A program made the translations under genes and the position numbers. 19,424 bases of DNA from NCBI GenBank assembly GCA_019322375.1, contig JAHWIP010000060.1, positions 1-19,424 on the forward strand, read 5' to 3'. Within the stretch, counting starts at the first letter, position 1. Every line of letters starts with the position of its first letter. Positions 1 through 6,263 of the stretch are shown here, piece after piece. The notes beneath the pieces were generated by a model. It was not told the DNA's origin. It worked only from the letters and a program-made list of their open reading frames with translations, and searched no databases. The DNA comes from Candidatus Woesearchaeota archaeon (lineage in GTDB: Archaea > Nanobdellota > Nanobdellia > Woesearchaeales > SM23-78).

Positions 1-784
1 TATGCGCAGGGTTTTGTATTTCCCATTCTGAAAACAAGGGCAGGTCATAATTTATTTCCTTGGCATGCCTGAACAAAGTGCCTCCTGTGCCGTCTATTAT
101 CACAACTGCCTGAGCTCCTGCTTTTTTTATTTTTAATAACTGGGTTTTGATGTCAAGATTTCCATAATCATAGGTTTCCTCGCTCACCAGTTTTCCATTG
201 TGTTCTTCAAAATATGCTTCTAGCGAGTCTCTGTATGTTCTTCCCCAGTCATTCTCATAATAGATTATTCCTGCTTTTTCCAATCCTTGGTTAAAAATAT
301 ATTCTGCCAGCAGGGTTGCTTCTTTTTTTAGCAGAAATCTTGTTGTCACCATGTATGTTCCTGCTTTTCCCAGGTTGTCTCCTGAGGATATTATGAACAA
401 GTTGTTGTCTGTTGAGAACTGCCCTGCCACTGCTGACGGGCCTCCACAGTATGGTCCTAGCACTGCAGGCACTTCATCTATTTCTTTGAATTTCTTTAGT
501 GCAGAAGTTGTTGCTTTTAAATCAATGCACTGGGTGTCTTCATAGAGCAGCTTTATCTTTTTGCCATTCACTCCGCCCTGGGCGTTTATATCATCCACTG
601 CCATGTCAAAGCTTTGGCGCATGTACTCTCCAAACCTTGCCACAGCTCCTGTTAAGGGCGCTATCACCCCTATTTTGAGCTCTTCTTGCTCTTGTACAGC
701 TTGTCCTGTTGGTGTTTGTGTGCACCCACAAACCAGGACTAAAGCCAGCATGGCTATAGCTATCGCTAGGTTGGTTGGTTTCAT
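1..784 (-). CDS. ABC transporter substrate-binding lipoprotein, LivJ-like (3' end cut by window)
   Basis: The reading frame is open from an ATG at 784 to the window edge, so about 261 residues of the N-terminal part are seen. The start is supported by a GGAGG ribosome site a few bases upstream. Residues 1-21 form a lipoprotein signal: a short basic start, a hydrophobic stretch, then LVCGC, with Cys21 the likely lipid-modified residue, followed by a polar linker. The mature part begins KIGVIAPLTGAVARFGEYM and continues with a GVNGKKIKLLYEDTQC segment, typical of type I periplasmic-binding proteins of the branched-chain amino acid/amide class (receptor-ligand-binding family). It would sit outside the membrane and deliver a ligand to an ABC permease, which is not visible here. 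It lies 22 bases behind the small gene at 807-1205 and is probably cotranscribed with it. The ligand cannot be told from sequence. Confidence 0.88.
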   Translation of the reverse strand, partial: MKPTNLAIAIAMLALVLVCGCTQTPTGQAVQEQEELKIGVIAPLTGAVARFGEYMRQSFDMAVDDINAQGGVNGKKIKLLYEDTQCIDLKATTSALKKFKEIDEVPAVLGPYCGGPSAVAGQFSTDNNLFIISSGDNLGKAGTYMVTTRFLLKKEATLLAEYIFNQGLEKAGIIYYENDWGRTYRDSLEAYFEEHNGKLVSEETYDYGNLDIKTQLLKIKKAGAQAVVIIDGTGGTLFRHAKEINYDLPLFSEWEIQNPAH

Positions 785-806
785 TTTTTACCCTCCTTTT
801 TTTGTT

Positions 807-1205
807 TTAAAGTATTATCATTCCTTTTTTGTTTGCAGATTCTTGTTCTTTTTCTTTAAGGTACTTATCTCTTAATTCGTTCATATGATCAAAATAATCC
901 TGGATGTTAGGATATTTTTCAGTGAACTGCATAAGTCTTAATTCAGGATTTCTTTCCTTTCTATGAAGACTATGCAGAAATGCTGTTTCCCTCATGTAAG
1001 GTAGCGATGTTGGGCAATCTTTTCCCTTTACATATCTGTTTCTATGCCATCCCTCGCAAGGCACATATCTCCAAACATTTATTTTGCATTTGTTCTTGCT
1101 TTTGAATTGAAGATATCTGTCGCCACAAAAATCTTTTCTTACTTTTTTTATCCTGTACTGTGTTTTTTCAGGTGCTTCTTCTACCCTTTCTTCAAGTTTT
1201 TTCAT
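807..1205 (-). CDS. Small Cys-containing hypothetical protein
   Basis: A 132-residue protein that I do not recognise. The frame can be extended upstream to a GTG at 1292, but I prefer the ATG at 1205. It has a purine-rich GGGGG ribosome site about eight bases upstream, and the TATA-like sequence at 1306-1318 would place the transcription start near 1285, downstream of that GTG. The protein is strongly basic and rich in aromatic residues. Four cysteines lie in its first half (DFCGDRY, NKCKINV, VPCEGWH, KDCPTS), widely spaced, which could bind metal or form disulfides. The C-terminal part is helical and charged. There is no signal peptide or membrane segment. It is the first gene of a probable operon with the LivJ-like gene, so a link to that transporter is possible but only inferred. 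Confidence 0.6.
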   Translation of the reverse strand: MKKLEERVEEAPEKTQYRIKKVRKDFCGDRYLQFKSKNKCKINVWRYVPCEGWHRNRYVKGKDCPTSLPYMRETAFLHSLHRKERNPELRLMQFTEKYPNIQDYFDHMNELRDKYLKEKEQESANKKGMIIL

Positions 1206-1265
1206 TATCAATCCCCCTTTTTTTGGTTTGAATTTTAAGCCCAAGGAGAGTTTCTCCTCGAGCAT

Positions 1266-1318
1266 AAAGGTTGAGACAAACCTTTTTACCACTGACTAGT
1301 GCTACTTATATATAAATA
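1266..1318 (-). promoter_or_regulatory. Promoter and palindrome between transporter operon and TrmB-like gene
   Basis: A TATA-like sequence TTTATATATAAG (minus strand, about 1306-1318) precedes the 807-1205 gene. Just downstream, 1266-1285 is a perfect inverted repeat with seven-base arms, AAAGGTT/AACCTTT, around a six-base spacer GAGACA. A second short one, GGAGA/TCTCC, lies at about 1247-1259. Both fall in the predicted 5' leader. A TrmB-like regulator is encoded divergently, so an operator role is plausible; an RNA hairpin is the alternative. Confidence 0.45.
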
Positions 1319-1383
1319 TTTGTTGTCATAACTTGTGATGATAAATAGAAAGTTTTATAAGAAACAACACATAACTCCTCTAT

Positions 1384-2139
1384 ATGGATTATGCAGAGCT
1401 GGAAAAAATAGGCTTGAACAAGAATGAAGCCAAAGTATACATAGAACTAGCAAGACTAGGACAAGCAACAGCAGGCGAACTCATCAAAAAAACAGAGTTC
1501 CACAGGAACATAGTATATGATAACCTGGAAAAGCTCATAGACAAAGGACTGGTATCATTCATAACAGAAGGACGAAGAAAAATATTCCAGATAAACCCTC
1601 CAGATATGCTCACAGATTTTCTGGACAAAGAACAAGAAGTATTAGATGATAAAAAGAAAATAGCAGAGAAGATAAAAAAAGAAGTAAAAAAGCAGTTTGA
1701 TATAATAAAAGAAAAACAAGAATCAATAATTATGAGAGGAGTAAAAGGAGTAAAACTGGTGATGAAAGAAATAATTGACAAAAACTACGAATACATCTCC
1801 TTTGGAGCACCAGAAGAATCAAATGAAGTAATGGGAAAACACTTTTGGATAGGAGTAGCCAGGAAAATGAAAGAACAAAACCAGTCAGTAAAACTGCTTT
1901 TCAACGAATCCCTAAGATACTGGGGGGAAACCCTGCATGATGAACTAGACTATGGTTCAAAAGAAATAAAATACCTTGATTTTCCAACAGAACCCATAAC
2001 CCAGACCTTAGTTTATGGCTCAAAAGTCGCAGTAGTAGTATGGACAGAAAAACCCATAGTCACCCTGATAGACAACCAAGCAGTAGCTGATTCATACAGA
2101 GAATTCTTCAAAGTGCTATGGAGCCAGGCAAAAGATTAA
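1384..2139 (+). CDS. TrmB-family transcriptional regulator
   Basis: A 251-residue protein starting with a winged-helix domain (about residues 1-75): LEKIGLNKNEAKVYIELARL, then a recognition region with HRNIVYDNLEKLIDKGLV and a wing ending KIFQINPP. This is the typical TrmB N-terminal signature. Residues about 80-115 are a charged coiled coil, and residues about 115-251 form an effector-type domain (IIMRGVKGVKLVMKEI, then KVAVVVWTEKPIVTLIDNQA). TrmB proteins sense ligands, often sugars, and control ABC transporter or metabolic genes. The gene is divergent from the transporter operon at 1-1205, which is the natural regulatory target. A TATA box TTTTATAA at 1353-1360 sits about 25 bases before the ATG, so the mRNA is probably leaderless. 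The family is clear; ligand and target are inferred. Confidence 0.88.
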   Translation: MDYAELEKIGLNKNEAKVYIELARLGQATAGELIKKTEFHRNIVYDNLEKLIDKGLVSFITEGRRKIFQINPPDMLTDFLDKEQEVLDDKKKIAEKIKKEVKKQFDIIKEKQESIIMRGVKGVKLVMKEIIDKNYEYISFGAPEESNEVMGKHFWIGVARKMKEQNQSVKLLFNESLRYWGETLHDELDYGSKEIKYLDFPTEPITQTLVYGSKVAVVVWTEKPIVTLIDNQAVADSYREFFKVLWSQAKD

Positions 2140-2165
2140 AATAATAGAAAAAATAAATTTAATTC

Positions 2166-2429
2166 TCAAAGCATCTCATCTATTGGCTTGTCAGGCTTTG
2201 CAGGGCGAGTGTCTCCCATGGCTTCTTTTGCTTCTTTTTCAAGGTCCACTCCCAGGTCTTTAAGAGCTGCCAGGTGCATCTGCATTAGCTGCTCAACTAT
2301 TTGCAGGATTCTTGCAAGCTCCTGCCTTTCCTTGGCTAATGTGCTTAATGAGCCTTTATGAAAACCTACTTGTTCTTCTTTGCTGGCACCTGCGTCAGGT
2401 GCTTCTGCTTTTGCTTCTTTTTTTGCCAT
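2166..2429 (-). CDS. Small charged hypothetical protein
   Basis: An 87-residue protein with a good ribosome site, GGTGAT, a few bases before its ATG, which supports translation. The N-terminus (about residues 1-20) is Ala/Lys/Glu-rich and likely disordered. Residues about 25-70 are predicted to be an amphipathic helix or coiled coil (LAKERQELARILQIVEQLMQ). The C-terminus is Pro/Lys-rich and ends in PIDEML. It has no cysteines, membrane segment or known motif. It is convergent with the TrmB-like gene (27 bases apart) and has its own promoter region, shared with the divergent gene at 2535. I do not recognise the family; size and composition suggest a small structural or scaffold protein, but that is a guess. 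Confidence 0.7.
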   Translation of the reverse strand: MAKKEAKAEAPDAGASKEEQVGFHKGSLSTLAKERQELARILQIVEQLMQMHLAALKDLGVDLEKEAKEAMGDTRPAKPDKPIDEML

Positions 2430-2534
2430 AGTATCACCTTTTTATGTTATTATGATACCCAAAGGGTTTTCTTGCTTGTTTTTAAACCTTTCGTGCAAAA
2501 CCTTAATAAATCCTCTTAAACACCCTTTTTTAGC

Positions 2535-3452
2535 ATGAAACCAGAGTTTTACATTAAGAATAATGAGCTTATTGGCAAGTATGAATGGGAGAAGATAATC
2601 TTTAATATGAAGAAGTCTATTAAAGCTGCTAATAAAGGATTAGATAATAAGAATAAAGCCTTGCAATTGCTCTCAAATGAATTGGTTAAGGCAATTGAAA
2701 ACCGGTTGCCTGATGAAAAGTTTGGAATATTGTTTTCTGGTGGTGTTGACAGCTCACTTATTGCTTTGATTGCTAAAAAAGCAGGCAAAGACTTTATTTG
2801 TTACACTGTCGGGTTTCAGGAAGGAGAGTCCAAAGAGCCTGAGGATGTTGTTTATGCTAGGAAAGCTGCAAAAGAGTTAGGAGTTGAGGTAAGGGTTAAA
2901 ATAATTAATTTAGAGCAGGCACATGAACTTTTTAAAAAAACAGTAAAGATTCTTGGAAAGCAATTAAACAATGTTATTAATGCTGGTGTTGGTGGTGTTG
3001 AACTTGCCTGTATTGAGATGGCTAAAAATGATAATATAAAAATTCTTTTTTCAGGGCTTGGCTCAGAAGAAATCTTTGCAGGCTACCAAAGGCATAAAGA
3101 AGCAAGGGACAAGCAGGAAGAGTGCTGGAGAGGCTTAATAGTTATGTCTGAGAGAGACTTACTAAGAGACTTTGCTGTTGCATCAAGCCAGAACATTACT
3201 TTCTCAACACCATTCCTAGACAAAGCATTAGTTGAGTTTGCAATGAAAATTCCTGACAAGTTCAAAATAGATAATGACAGAGTAAAAATAATACTGCGGG
3301 AAGCTGCAGAGAGTTTAGGCTTGAAAAAAGAAATTGCCTGGAGAAGAAAACTAGCAGCACAATACGGCAGCAGATTAGACAGTGCAATTGCTAAATTAGC
3401 AAAGAAAAAAGGTTTTGAGTATAAGATTGATTATTTGAGGGGTTTGCAGTGA
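2535..3452 (+). CDS. Asparagine-synthase-like PP-loop ATPase (no glutaminase domain)
   Basis: A 305-residue protein matching the C-terminal synthetase half of AsnB. The PP-loop SGGVDSS is at residues 68-74, where ATP is adenylated onto a carboxylate substrate. SGLGSEEIFAGYQRH is at about 173-187, the AsnB GxGxDExFxGY motif. TPFLDKALVEFAMKIP is at about 225-240, followed by LREAAESLGL and IAWRRKLAAQYGS, all AsnB landmarks. Full-length AsnB has an N-terminal glutamine amidotransferase domain starting with Cys2; here there are only about 60 unrelated residues before the PP-loop, so ammonia or another amine donor, or another substrate, is expected. The TATA-like CTTAATAAAT near 2502-2511 suggests a leaderless mRNA. 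Its last 22 bases overlap the convergent Nudix-like gene. The substrate is unknown; AMP-forming amidation is the family inference. Confidence 0.85.
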   Translation: MKPEFYIKNNELIGKYEWEKIIFNMKKSIKAANKGLDNKNKALQLLSNELVKAIENRLPDEKFGILFSGGVDSSLIALIAKKAGKDFICYTVGFQEGESKEPEDVVYARKAAKELGVEVRVKIINLEQAHELFKKTVKILGKQLNNVINAGVGGVELACIEMAKNDNIKILFSGLGSEEIFAGYQRHKEARDKQEECWRGLIVMSERDLLRDFAVASSQNITFSTPFLDKALVEFAMKIPDKFKIDNDRVKIILREAAESLGLKKEIAWRRKLAAQYGSRLDSAIAKLAKKKGFEYKIDYLRGLQ

Positions 3453-3931
3453 TTCAAATAAATCTCTAACGAGTGCGCTAGGTGAGGAGTCACATTCTTT
3501 TGCTTTGTTAATTCTTTTATTTCACTAACAGTAAAGAACTTTCCTCCTTTTATTTGTTCAGGATTAAAGTTCATACTCTTATCTGAGTATCCTATGTAAG
3601 TAGCACTAATCTCATTCTCAAATTCATCATGCACTCTTGCTTTTCCAATCATTTCTAAATCACACTTAATTCCAAGAGTGTTCTTTAAAGCATCTTGAGC
3701 TACTTGGTCATAAGTTTGACTTGAGAAAACATGTGCACCAACAGAAGTAGACCAGTAACCACTATACCTTTCTTTTTTAAGGCTTCTCTGTCTGCAAAAC
3801 AATCTTCCTTGTGAATCAATTATAAAAATATGAATTGCTCTGTGCAAAAGTCCTTTTTCATGAACTTCATTAATATTTGATTTCCCTATTACTTCATCTT
3901 TTTCATTAATAATATCTATTAGTTCACTCAT
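3431..3931 (-). CDS. Degenerate Nudix / IPP-isomerase-like protein
   Basis: A 166-residue protein with the N-terminal layout of the IPP isomerase/YfcD Nudix group: ELIDIINEKDEVIG, then LHRAIHIFIIDSQGRLFCRQ, then GYWSTSVGAHV. Against type 1 IPP isomerase, two metal-binding positions look kept (the LH histidine, the histidine of GAH) and so does a downstream ENE acidic pair. The catalytic Cys position is Gly, and the Nudix box (REXXEE) reads QDALKNT, so its glutamates are lost. It is therefore neither a standard IPP isomerase nor a typical Nudix hydrolase; it may have another role or weak activity. I chose the ATG at 3931 because a TATA box (TTTATATAC, about 3951-3960) places the transcription start there; a GTG six bases upstream is possible. 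Confidence 0.8.
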   Translation of the reverse strand: MSELIDIINEKDEVIGKSNINEVHEKGLLHRAIHIFIIDSQGRLFCRQRSLKKERYSGYWSTSVGAHVFSSQTYDQVAQDALKNTLGIKCDLEMIGKARVHDEFENEISATYIGYSDKSMNFNPEQIKGGKFFTVSEIKELTKQKNVTPHLAHSLEIYLNHCKPLK

Positions 3932-4017
3932 AAACACTGTTAATTAGGTTTAGTATATAAATTTCACCTCTTTCTTAGGAAAAACCTTTATAAACAAACA
4001 TATACACCTTCTTCTTT

Positions 4018-4611
4018 ATGGCAGACCCTGTTAATGATTCATTAGAAGCTATTAGTGGTGTTACTGATAAGCTTACTCCTATTTTATCCAGGATTGTTAT
4101 TGCTGTGCTTATCTTATTAATTGGTCTTATACTTGGCAAATTATTAGGCAATCTTATTAGGAGAGCTCTTAATGAGGTTCAGCTTGACAAGCATTTAAGA
4201 ACAAGAACAGGTTTTAAGTTCTCCTTTGAAAAACTGCTCAGCAACTTTGCTTCTTATATTATTTATTTTATTGCTGTTGTGATGTCTCTTAACAGCCTTG
4301 GATTAACAACAACCATTCTGTACATGATAGCAGCTGCAGTTATAATTGTTATTATAGCCTCTTTTATCCTTGCGGTTAAGGATTTCTTTCCTAACCTTAT
4401 GGCTGGCATCCTGATTAAGACTAAGAAAGTTTTTAAGGAAGGAGATGTTGTCCAGATAAAAGAGGTTAGGGGAAGAATAATCTCTCTTGGTTTTTTAGAA
4501 ACAAGGCTTATGACTTCTCAGAAAGAAGAAGTAATAATTCCTAATTCTATTTTTAATAAAAGGCAGATTTCTATTAAAAGAAAAGCTAGACCTATAAAAA
4601 AGAAGAAATAA
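4018..4611 (+). CDS. Small MscS-family mechanosensitive channel-like protein
   Basis: A 197-residue membrane protein. Hydrophobic helices lie at about residues 25-47 (IVIAVLILLIGLILGKLLG), 73-93 and 96-122 (a pore-type helix with AAAVIIVIIASFILAVKDF). They are followed by the MscS beta domain (GDVVQIKEVRGRIISLGFLE, then EEVIIPNSIF), which is the family signature. The protein stops soon after the beta domain with a very basic tail (KRKARPIKKKK), so the C-terminal alpha/beta vestibule of E. coli MscS is missing; compact MscS-like proteins of this kind occur in archaea. The expected role is release of ions and solutes upon osmotic down-shock. TATA box TTTATAAA at 3987-3994 sits about 24-31 bases before the ATG, implying a leaderless transcript. 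Confidence 0.87.
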   Translation: MADPVNDSLEAISGVTDKLTPILSRIVIAVLILLIGLILGKLLGNLIRRALNEVQLDKHLRTRTGFKFSFEKLLSNFASYIIYFIAVVMSLNSLGLTTTILYMIAAAVIIVIIASFILAVKDFFPNLMAGILIKTKKVFKEGDVVQIKEVRGRIISLGFLETRLMTSQKEEVIIPNSIFNKRQISIKRKARPIKKKK

Positions 4612-4860
4612 TTACTCCAGGGCTTCCAGCATGCTCACAACACTCCAGAGCTGGGTTCTGACAAAGGGCTGGAGGTTAACATCGCTTGAGATGTCGTCAA
4701 GCTCATGTATGCACTTGTCTGCTTTTAATCTCAAGTCTTTTTTATCAACTCCTTTAAGCTCAGAGGTGATTTCCTCAAGTTTGGTTTTTATATTCTTGGG
4801 AAGAGTAGGGTCTTCTACTATTTCATTAACAATTTCTACAACATCTCCTACTTTTACCAT
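4612..4860 (-). CDS. UPF0147 family protein
   Basis: An 82-residue all-helical protein. VVEIVNEIVEDPTLPKNIKT at the start and QPFVRTQLWSVVSMLEALE at the end match the UPF0147 family, a small archaeal family of unknown function with conserved VPRNIR-like and ARTxxWxxVSxLE segments. I chose the ATG at 4860, which has a GAGTGA ribosome site and begins MVKVGDVVEI. A GTG at 4869 overlapping the pfdB stop is an alternative. It is the last gene of the rpl37ae-rpoP-pcc1-pfdB operon, an arrangement that recurs in archaea and suggests a role near translation or protein folding, but no biochemical function is established. Confidence 0.85.
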   Translation of the reverse strand: MVKVGDVVEIVNEIVEDPTLPKNIKTKLEEITSELKGVDKKDLRLKADKCIHELDDISSDVNLQPFVRTQLWSVVSMLEALE

Positions 4861-4865
4861 TATAA

Positions 4866-5201
4866 TCACTCTTTCTCACTCTGCTTCATTTCGTCAAGCA
4901 CTTCTTTCTGCAAATCCTCTGCTTTTTCCTTGAGCTTGGCTTCTTGCTTTTCAAATGACTCAATCCTGGTTTTCAGCACTTCTCTCTTTTCTGCCAGTTC
5001 CTTTTTAACTTTTTCCTTGTCACTTGCAATCATTATGTTTCCAATAATTTTGTAAGCTTCTTTAGAGTCCTTTAATTCTTTTTCTGCTGATTCAAGCTCC
5101 ATTAGCTGTGCCTGGAACTGTTGCTTTTGCAATGCAAAGTTCTGCATGTTCTGCTCCATTAGTGAGAGCTGATTAATTTTGTTTTGCGTTTCCTTCTTCA
5201 T
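4866..5201 (-). CDS. pfdB: Prefoldin beta subunit
   Basis: A 111-residue protein with the beta-prefoldin plan: an N-terminal helix (KINQLSLMEQNMQNFALQKQ), a short hairpin region (about residues 45-70, with AYKIIGNIMIASDKEKVKKE, the usual VYKxxGxxLVxxxxxEV segment), and a C-terminal coiled-coil helix full of Lys and Glu. Archaeal prefoldin is an alpha2-beta4 jellyfish-like chaperone that captures unfolded proteins with its coiled-coil tips and passes them to the thermosome. Its ATG is one base after the pcc1 stop codon, so translation is probably coupled. The length is normal for the family. Confidence 0.93.
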   Translation of the reverse strand: MKKETQNKINQLSLMEQNMQNFALQKQQFQAQLMELESAEKELKDSKEAYKIIGNIMIASDKEKVKKELAEKREVLKTRIESFEKQEAKLKEKAEDLQKEVLDEMKQSEKE

Positions 5202-5202
5202 T

Positions 5203-5439
5203 TTATTTTTTCACAACCTTTCTTGCTGATTCGTACACATTCAATAATTTTGTTATTGAACTTAGCACTGCTCTTAACGCAGCACTGTCATTTGCCTTTA
5301 CCTTAAGAACAAGTTTGTCCTTGCTCTTTTTAAGCTCATAACCTGCTCTTTGGTTTTTAAAAGTTTTTTCCTCAGCAACAAATAATTTTTCTATTTGATT
5401 AATATCTTCTTTAACAATTATTTCAGCAGTTAAGTTCAT
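5203..5439 (-). CDS. pcc1: KEOPS complex subunit Pcc1
   Basis: A 78-residue protein of the Pcc1/CTAG family. The sequence starts with a beta strand (LTAEIIVK) and ends with the family's helix DSAALRAVLSSITKLLNVYE. Pcc1 dimerises and bridges Kae1 within the KEOPS complex (Kae1-Bud32-Cgi121-Pcc1), which makes t6A37 on tRNAs reading ANN codons. Its start codon overlaps the rpoP stop (ATGA), and its stop is one base before pfdB, so it is expressed as part of the ribosomal-protein operon. The assignment rests on the C-terminal motif, size and the known conserved neighbourhood. Confidence 0.87.
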   Translation of the reverse strand: MNLTAEIIVKEDINQIEKLFVAEEKTFKNQRAGYELKKSKDKLVLKVKANDSAALRAVLSSITKLLNVYESARKVVKK

Positions 5440-5573
5440 CTGGCTTTTACCTTGGTATTAACACTCCTGGCTTTGAAAATAATCTTTGAACCGCAATAGA
5501 TGCACCTGACTCTTCGCTTAATATTATCAGGGGATATAATCTTATTGCAAAAAAAGCATTTGTATTCGCTCAT
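5436..5573 (-). CDS. rpoP: DNA-directed RNA polymerase subunit Rpo12 (P)
   Basis: A 45-residue zinc-ribbon protein: EYKCFFCNK near the N-terminus, RCIYCGSKIIFKAR in the middle, ending NTKVKAR. The CxxC...CxxC pair and the terminal TVKAR-like motif identify archaeal Rpo12, the counterpart of eukaryotic Rpb12, a small subunit needed for polymerase assembly and open complex formation. It fills the space between pcc1 and rpl37ae and overlaps the pcc1 start by ATGA. I prefer the ATG at 5573 (MSEYKC), with the purine-rich AGGGATGA just upstream. An ATG at 5579, overlapping the rpl37ae stop, would add two residues. Confidence 0.92.
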   Translation of the reverse strand: MSEYKCFFCNKIISPDNIKRRVRCIYCGSKIIFKARSVNTKVKAR

Positions 5574-5575
5574 TT

Positions 5576-5977
5576 TCATCCCTTCCCTTTAACTTCCTTA
5601 TTAGCTTCTTCCTTAACTTTATCTTCCTTTTCTTGCTTAACTTCTTTTTTTACAGCTTCAACATCCTTAACTTTTTCTTCAGCAAAAGATTTTTCATCTT
5701 TTGCTGCACCAAAGAGTTCCTCTTTGTTTGCTTCCTCAACAATCTGTTTTATAGGGCTAACCTTGCCCACAGTGTAAGCTTTGTTAGTAAAAGTAGCTTT
5801 GCACTTCTTGCAGTGCCAGATGCCAGCAGAAACCCTTCTAACCTTTGTATAATTACAATAAGGGCATTTATGCTTTTTCCTCTGCTCTGCTTCTATCTTG
5901 CCCAGCTTAAACCTCACAGTCCTGCCGTAACGAGAGCCAAGCCTTCTAACAGAGCCATAAGTTGCGCGTTTAACCAT
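5576..5977 (-). CDS. rpl37ae: Ribosomal protein L37Ae (eL43) with charged C-terminal tail
   Basis: A 133-residue protein. Residues 1-80 are canonical L37Ae: a basic N-terminus with RRLGSRYGRTVRFKLGKIE, a zinc ribbon with Cys38, Cys41, Cys56 and Cys59 (KCPYC, HCKKC), and TFTNKAYT. This is a large-subunit ribosomal protein that binds 23S rRNA. The usual length is about 80-95 residues; here some 50 extra residues (about 83-133) are almost entirely Lys, Glu, Val and Ala, probably disordered or coiled coil. It is the first gene of the operon that continues with rpoP, pcc1, pfdB and UPF0147. A TATA-like ATAATATATT near 6009-6018 would give a very short leader. Confidence 0.94.
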   Translation of the reverse strand: MVKRATYGSVRRLGSRYGRTVRFKLGKIEAEQRKKHKCPYCNYTKVRRVSAGIWHCKKCKATFTNKAYTVGKVSPIKQIVEEANKEELFGAAKDEKSFAEEKVKDVEAVKKEVKQEKEDKVKEEANKEVKGKG

Positions 5978-6087
5978 TTTCTTCTCGTATATTATCTTCT
6001 AATTATTGTGAATATATTATTAGAAAGTGAATTAATTGATTATTTATAAATATGTTGGTTTTTAGAATAGATTATAAAAAAGAAAAC

Positions 6088-6100
6088 ATGGGGCTACCCG
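6088..6100. repeat. 13-bp direct repeat, left copy (tRNA-Pro 3' end fragment)
   Basis: ATGGGGCTACCCG occurs here and again at 6928-6940 in the same orientation. The right copy is the 3' end of the tRNA-Pro gene (last T-stem bases, acceptor strand and discriminator base). Here the rest of a tRNA is absent. The arrangement (intact tRNA, insert, displaced 3' fragment) is the layout left by integration into a tRNA gene, but the repeat is short and no integrase is seen. Chance or a decayed tRNA copy remain possible. Confidence 0.5.
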
Positions 6101-6210
6101 CACAAGCTTTCGGAAAACCAAAGCTTCAACAAAATCTAAGATTTTGTGTGCCAAAAGCTCTGCTTTTGAGCAGACCAAAGACAATCAAGAAGCAGGCACA
6201 TCGCTATTTC
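6089..6210 (-). ncRNA. Structured intergenic region, possible small RNA
   Basis: The 286-base gap between rpl37ae and the methyltransferase gene holds three perfect hairpins in a row: AAGCTTT/AAAGCTT (6104-6110, 6120-6126), CAAAATC/GATTTTG (6130-6136, 6140-6146), and a two-level stem TGTGCC/GGCACA (6147-6152, 6195-6200) enclosing TCTGCT/AGCAGA (6159-6164, 6169-6174) with an asymmetric internal loop. Read on the minus strand, an AT-rich TTTAAATAA near 6231-6240 could be a TATA box, and the transcript would end in the tRNA-like CGGGTAGCCCCAT followed by a T-rich stretch typical of archaeal termination. The stem-pocket-stem with a following ACA resembles an H/ACA guide RNA, but no kink-turn is clear. 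Strand and identity are uncertain. Confidence 0.3.
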
Positions 6211-6263
6211 TGAGTAGTTAAAGATAAAAAGTTATTTAAAATGTATATATATTACCCTAACAA

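Noticed and set aside
351..875. Plus-strand open frames opposite the LivJ-like gene
   Set aside because: They are antisense to a clear lipoprotein/periplasmic-binding coding frame, lack ribosome sites and have unlikely compositions.
1206..1292. Upstream extension of the small Cys-containing protein to a GTG
   Set aside because: The predicted transcription start from the TATA at 1306-1318 is downstream of this GTG, and the ATG at 1205 has a ribosome-site-like GGGGG.
3431..3931. Annotation as a working type 1 IPP isomerase
   Set aside because: The catalytic Cys and the Nudix glutamates are missing in the alignment.
6101..6260. A second full tRNA gene next to the left 13-bp repeat
   Set aside because: No GGGGCTA 5' acceptor strand, D-arm, anticodon arm or TTCGA loop can be found; only the 3' end matches.
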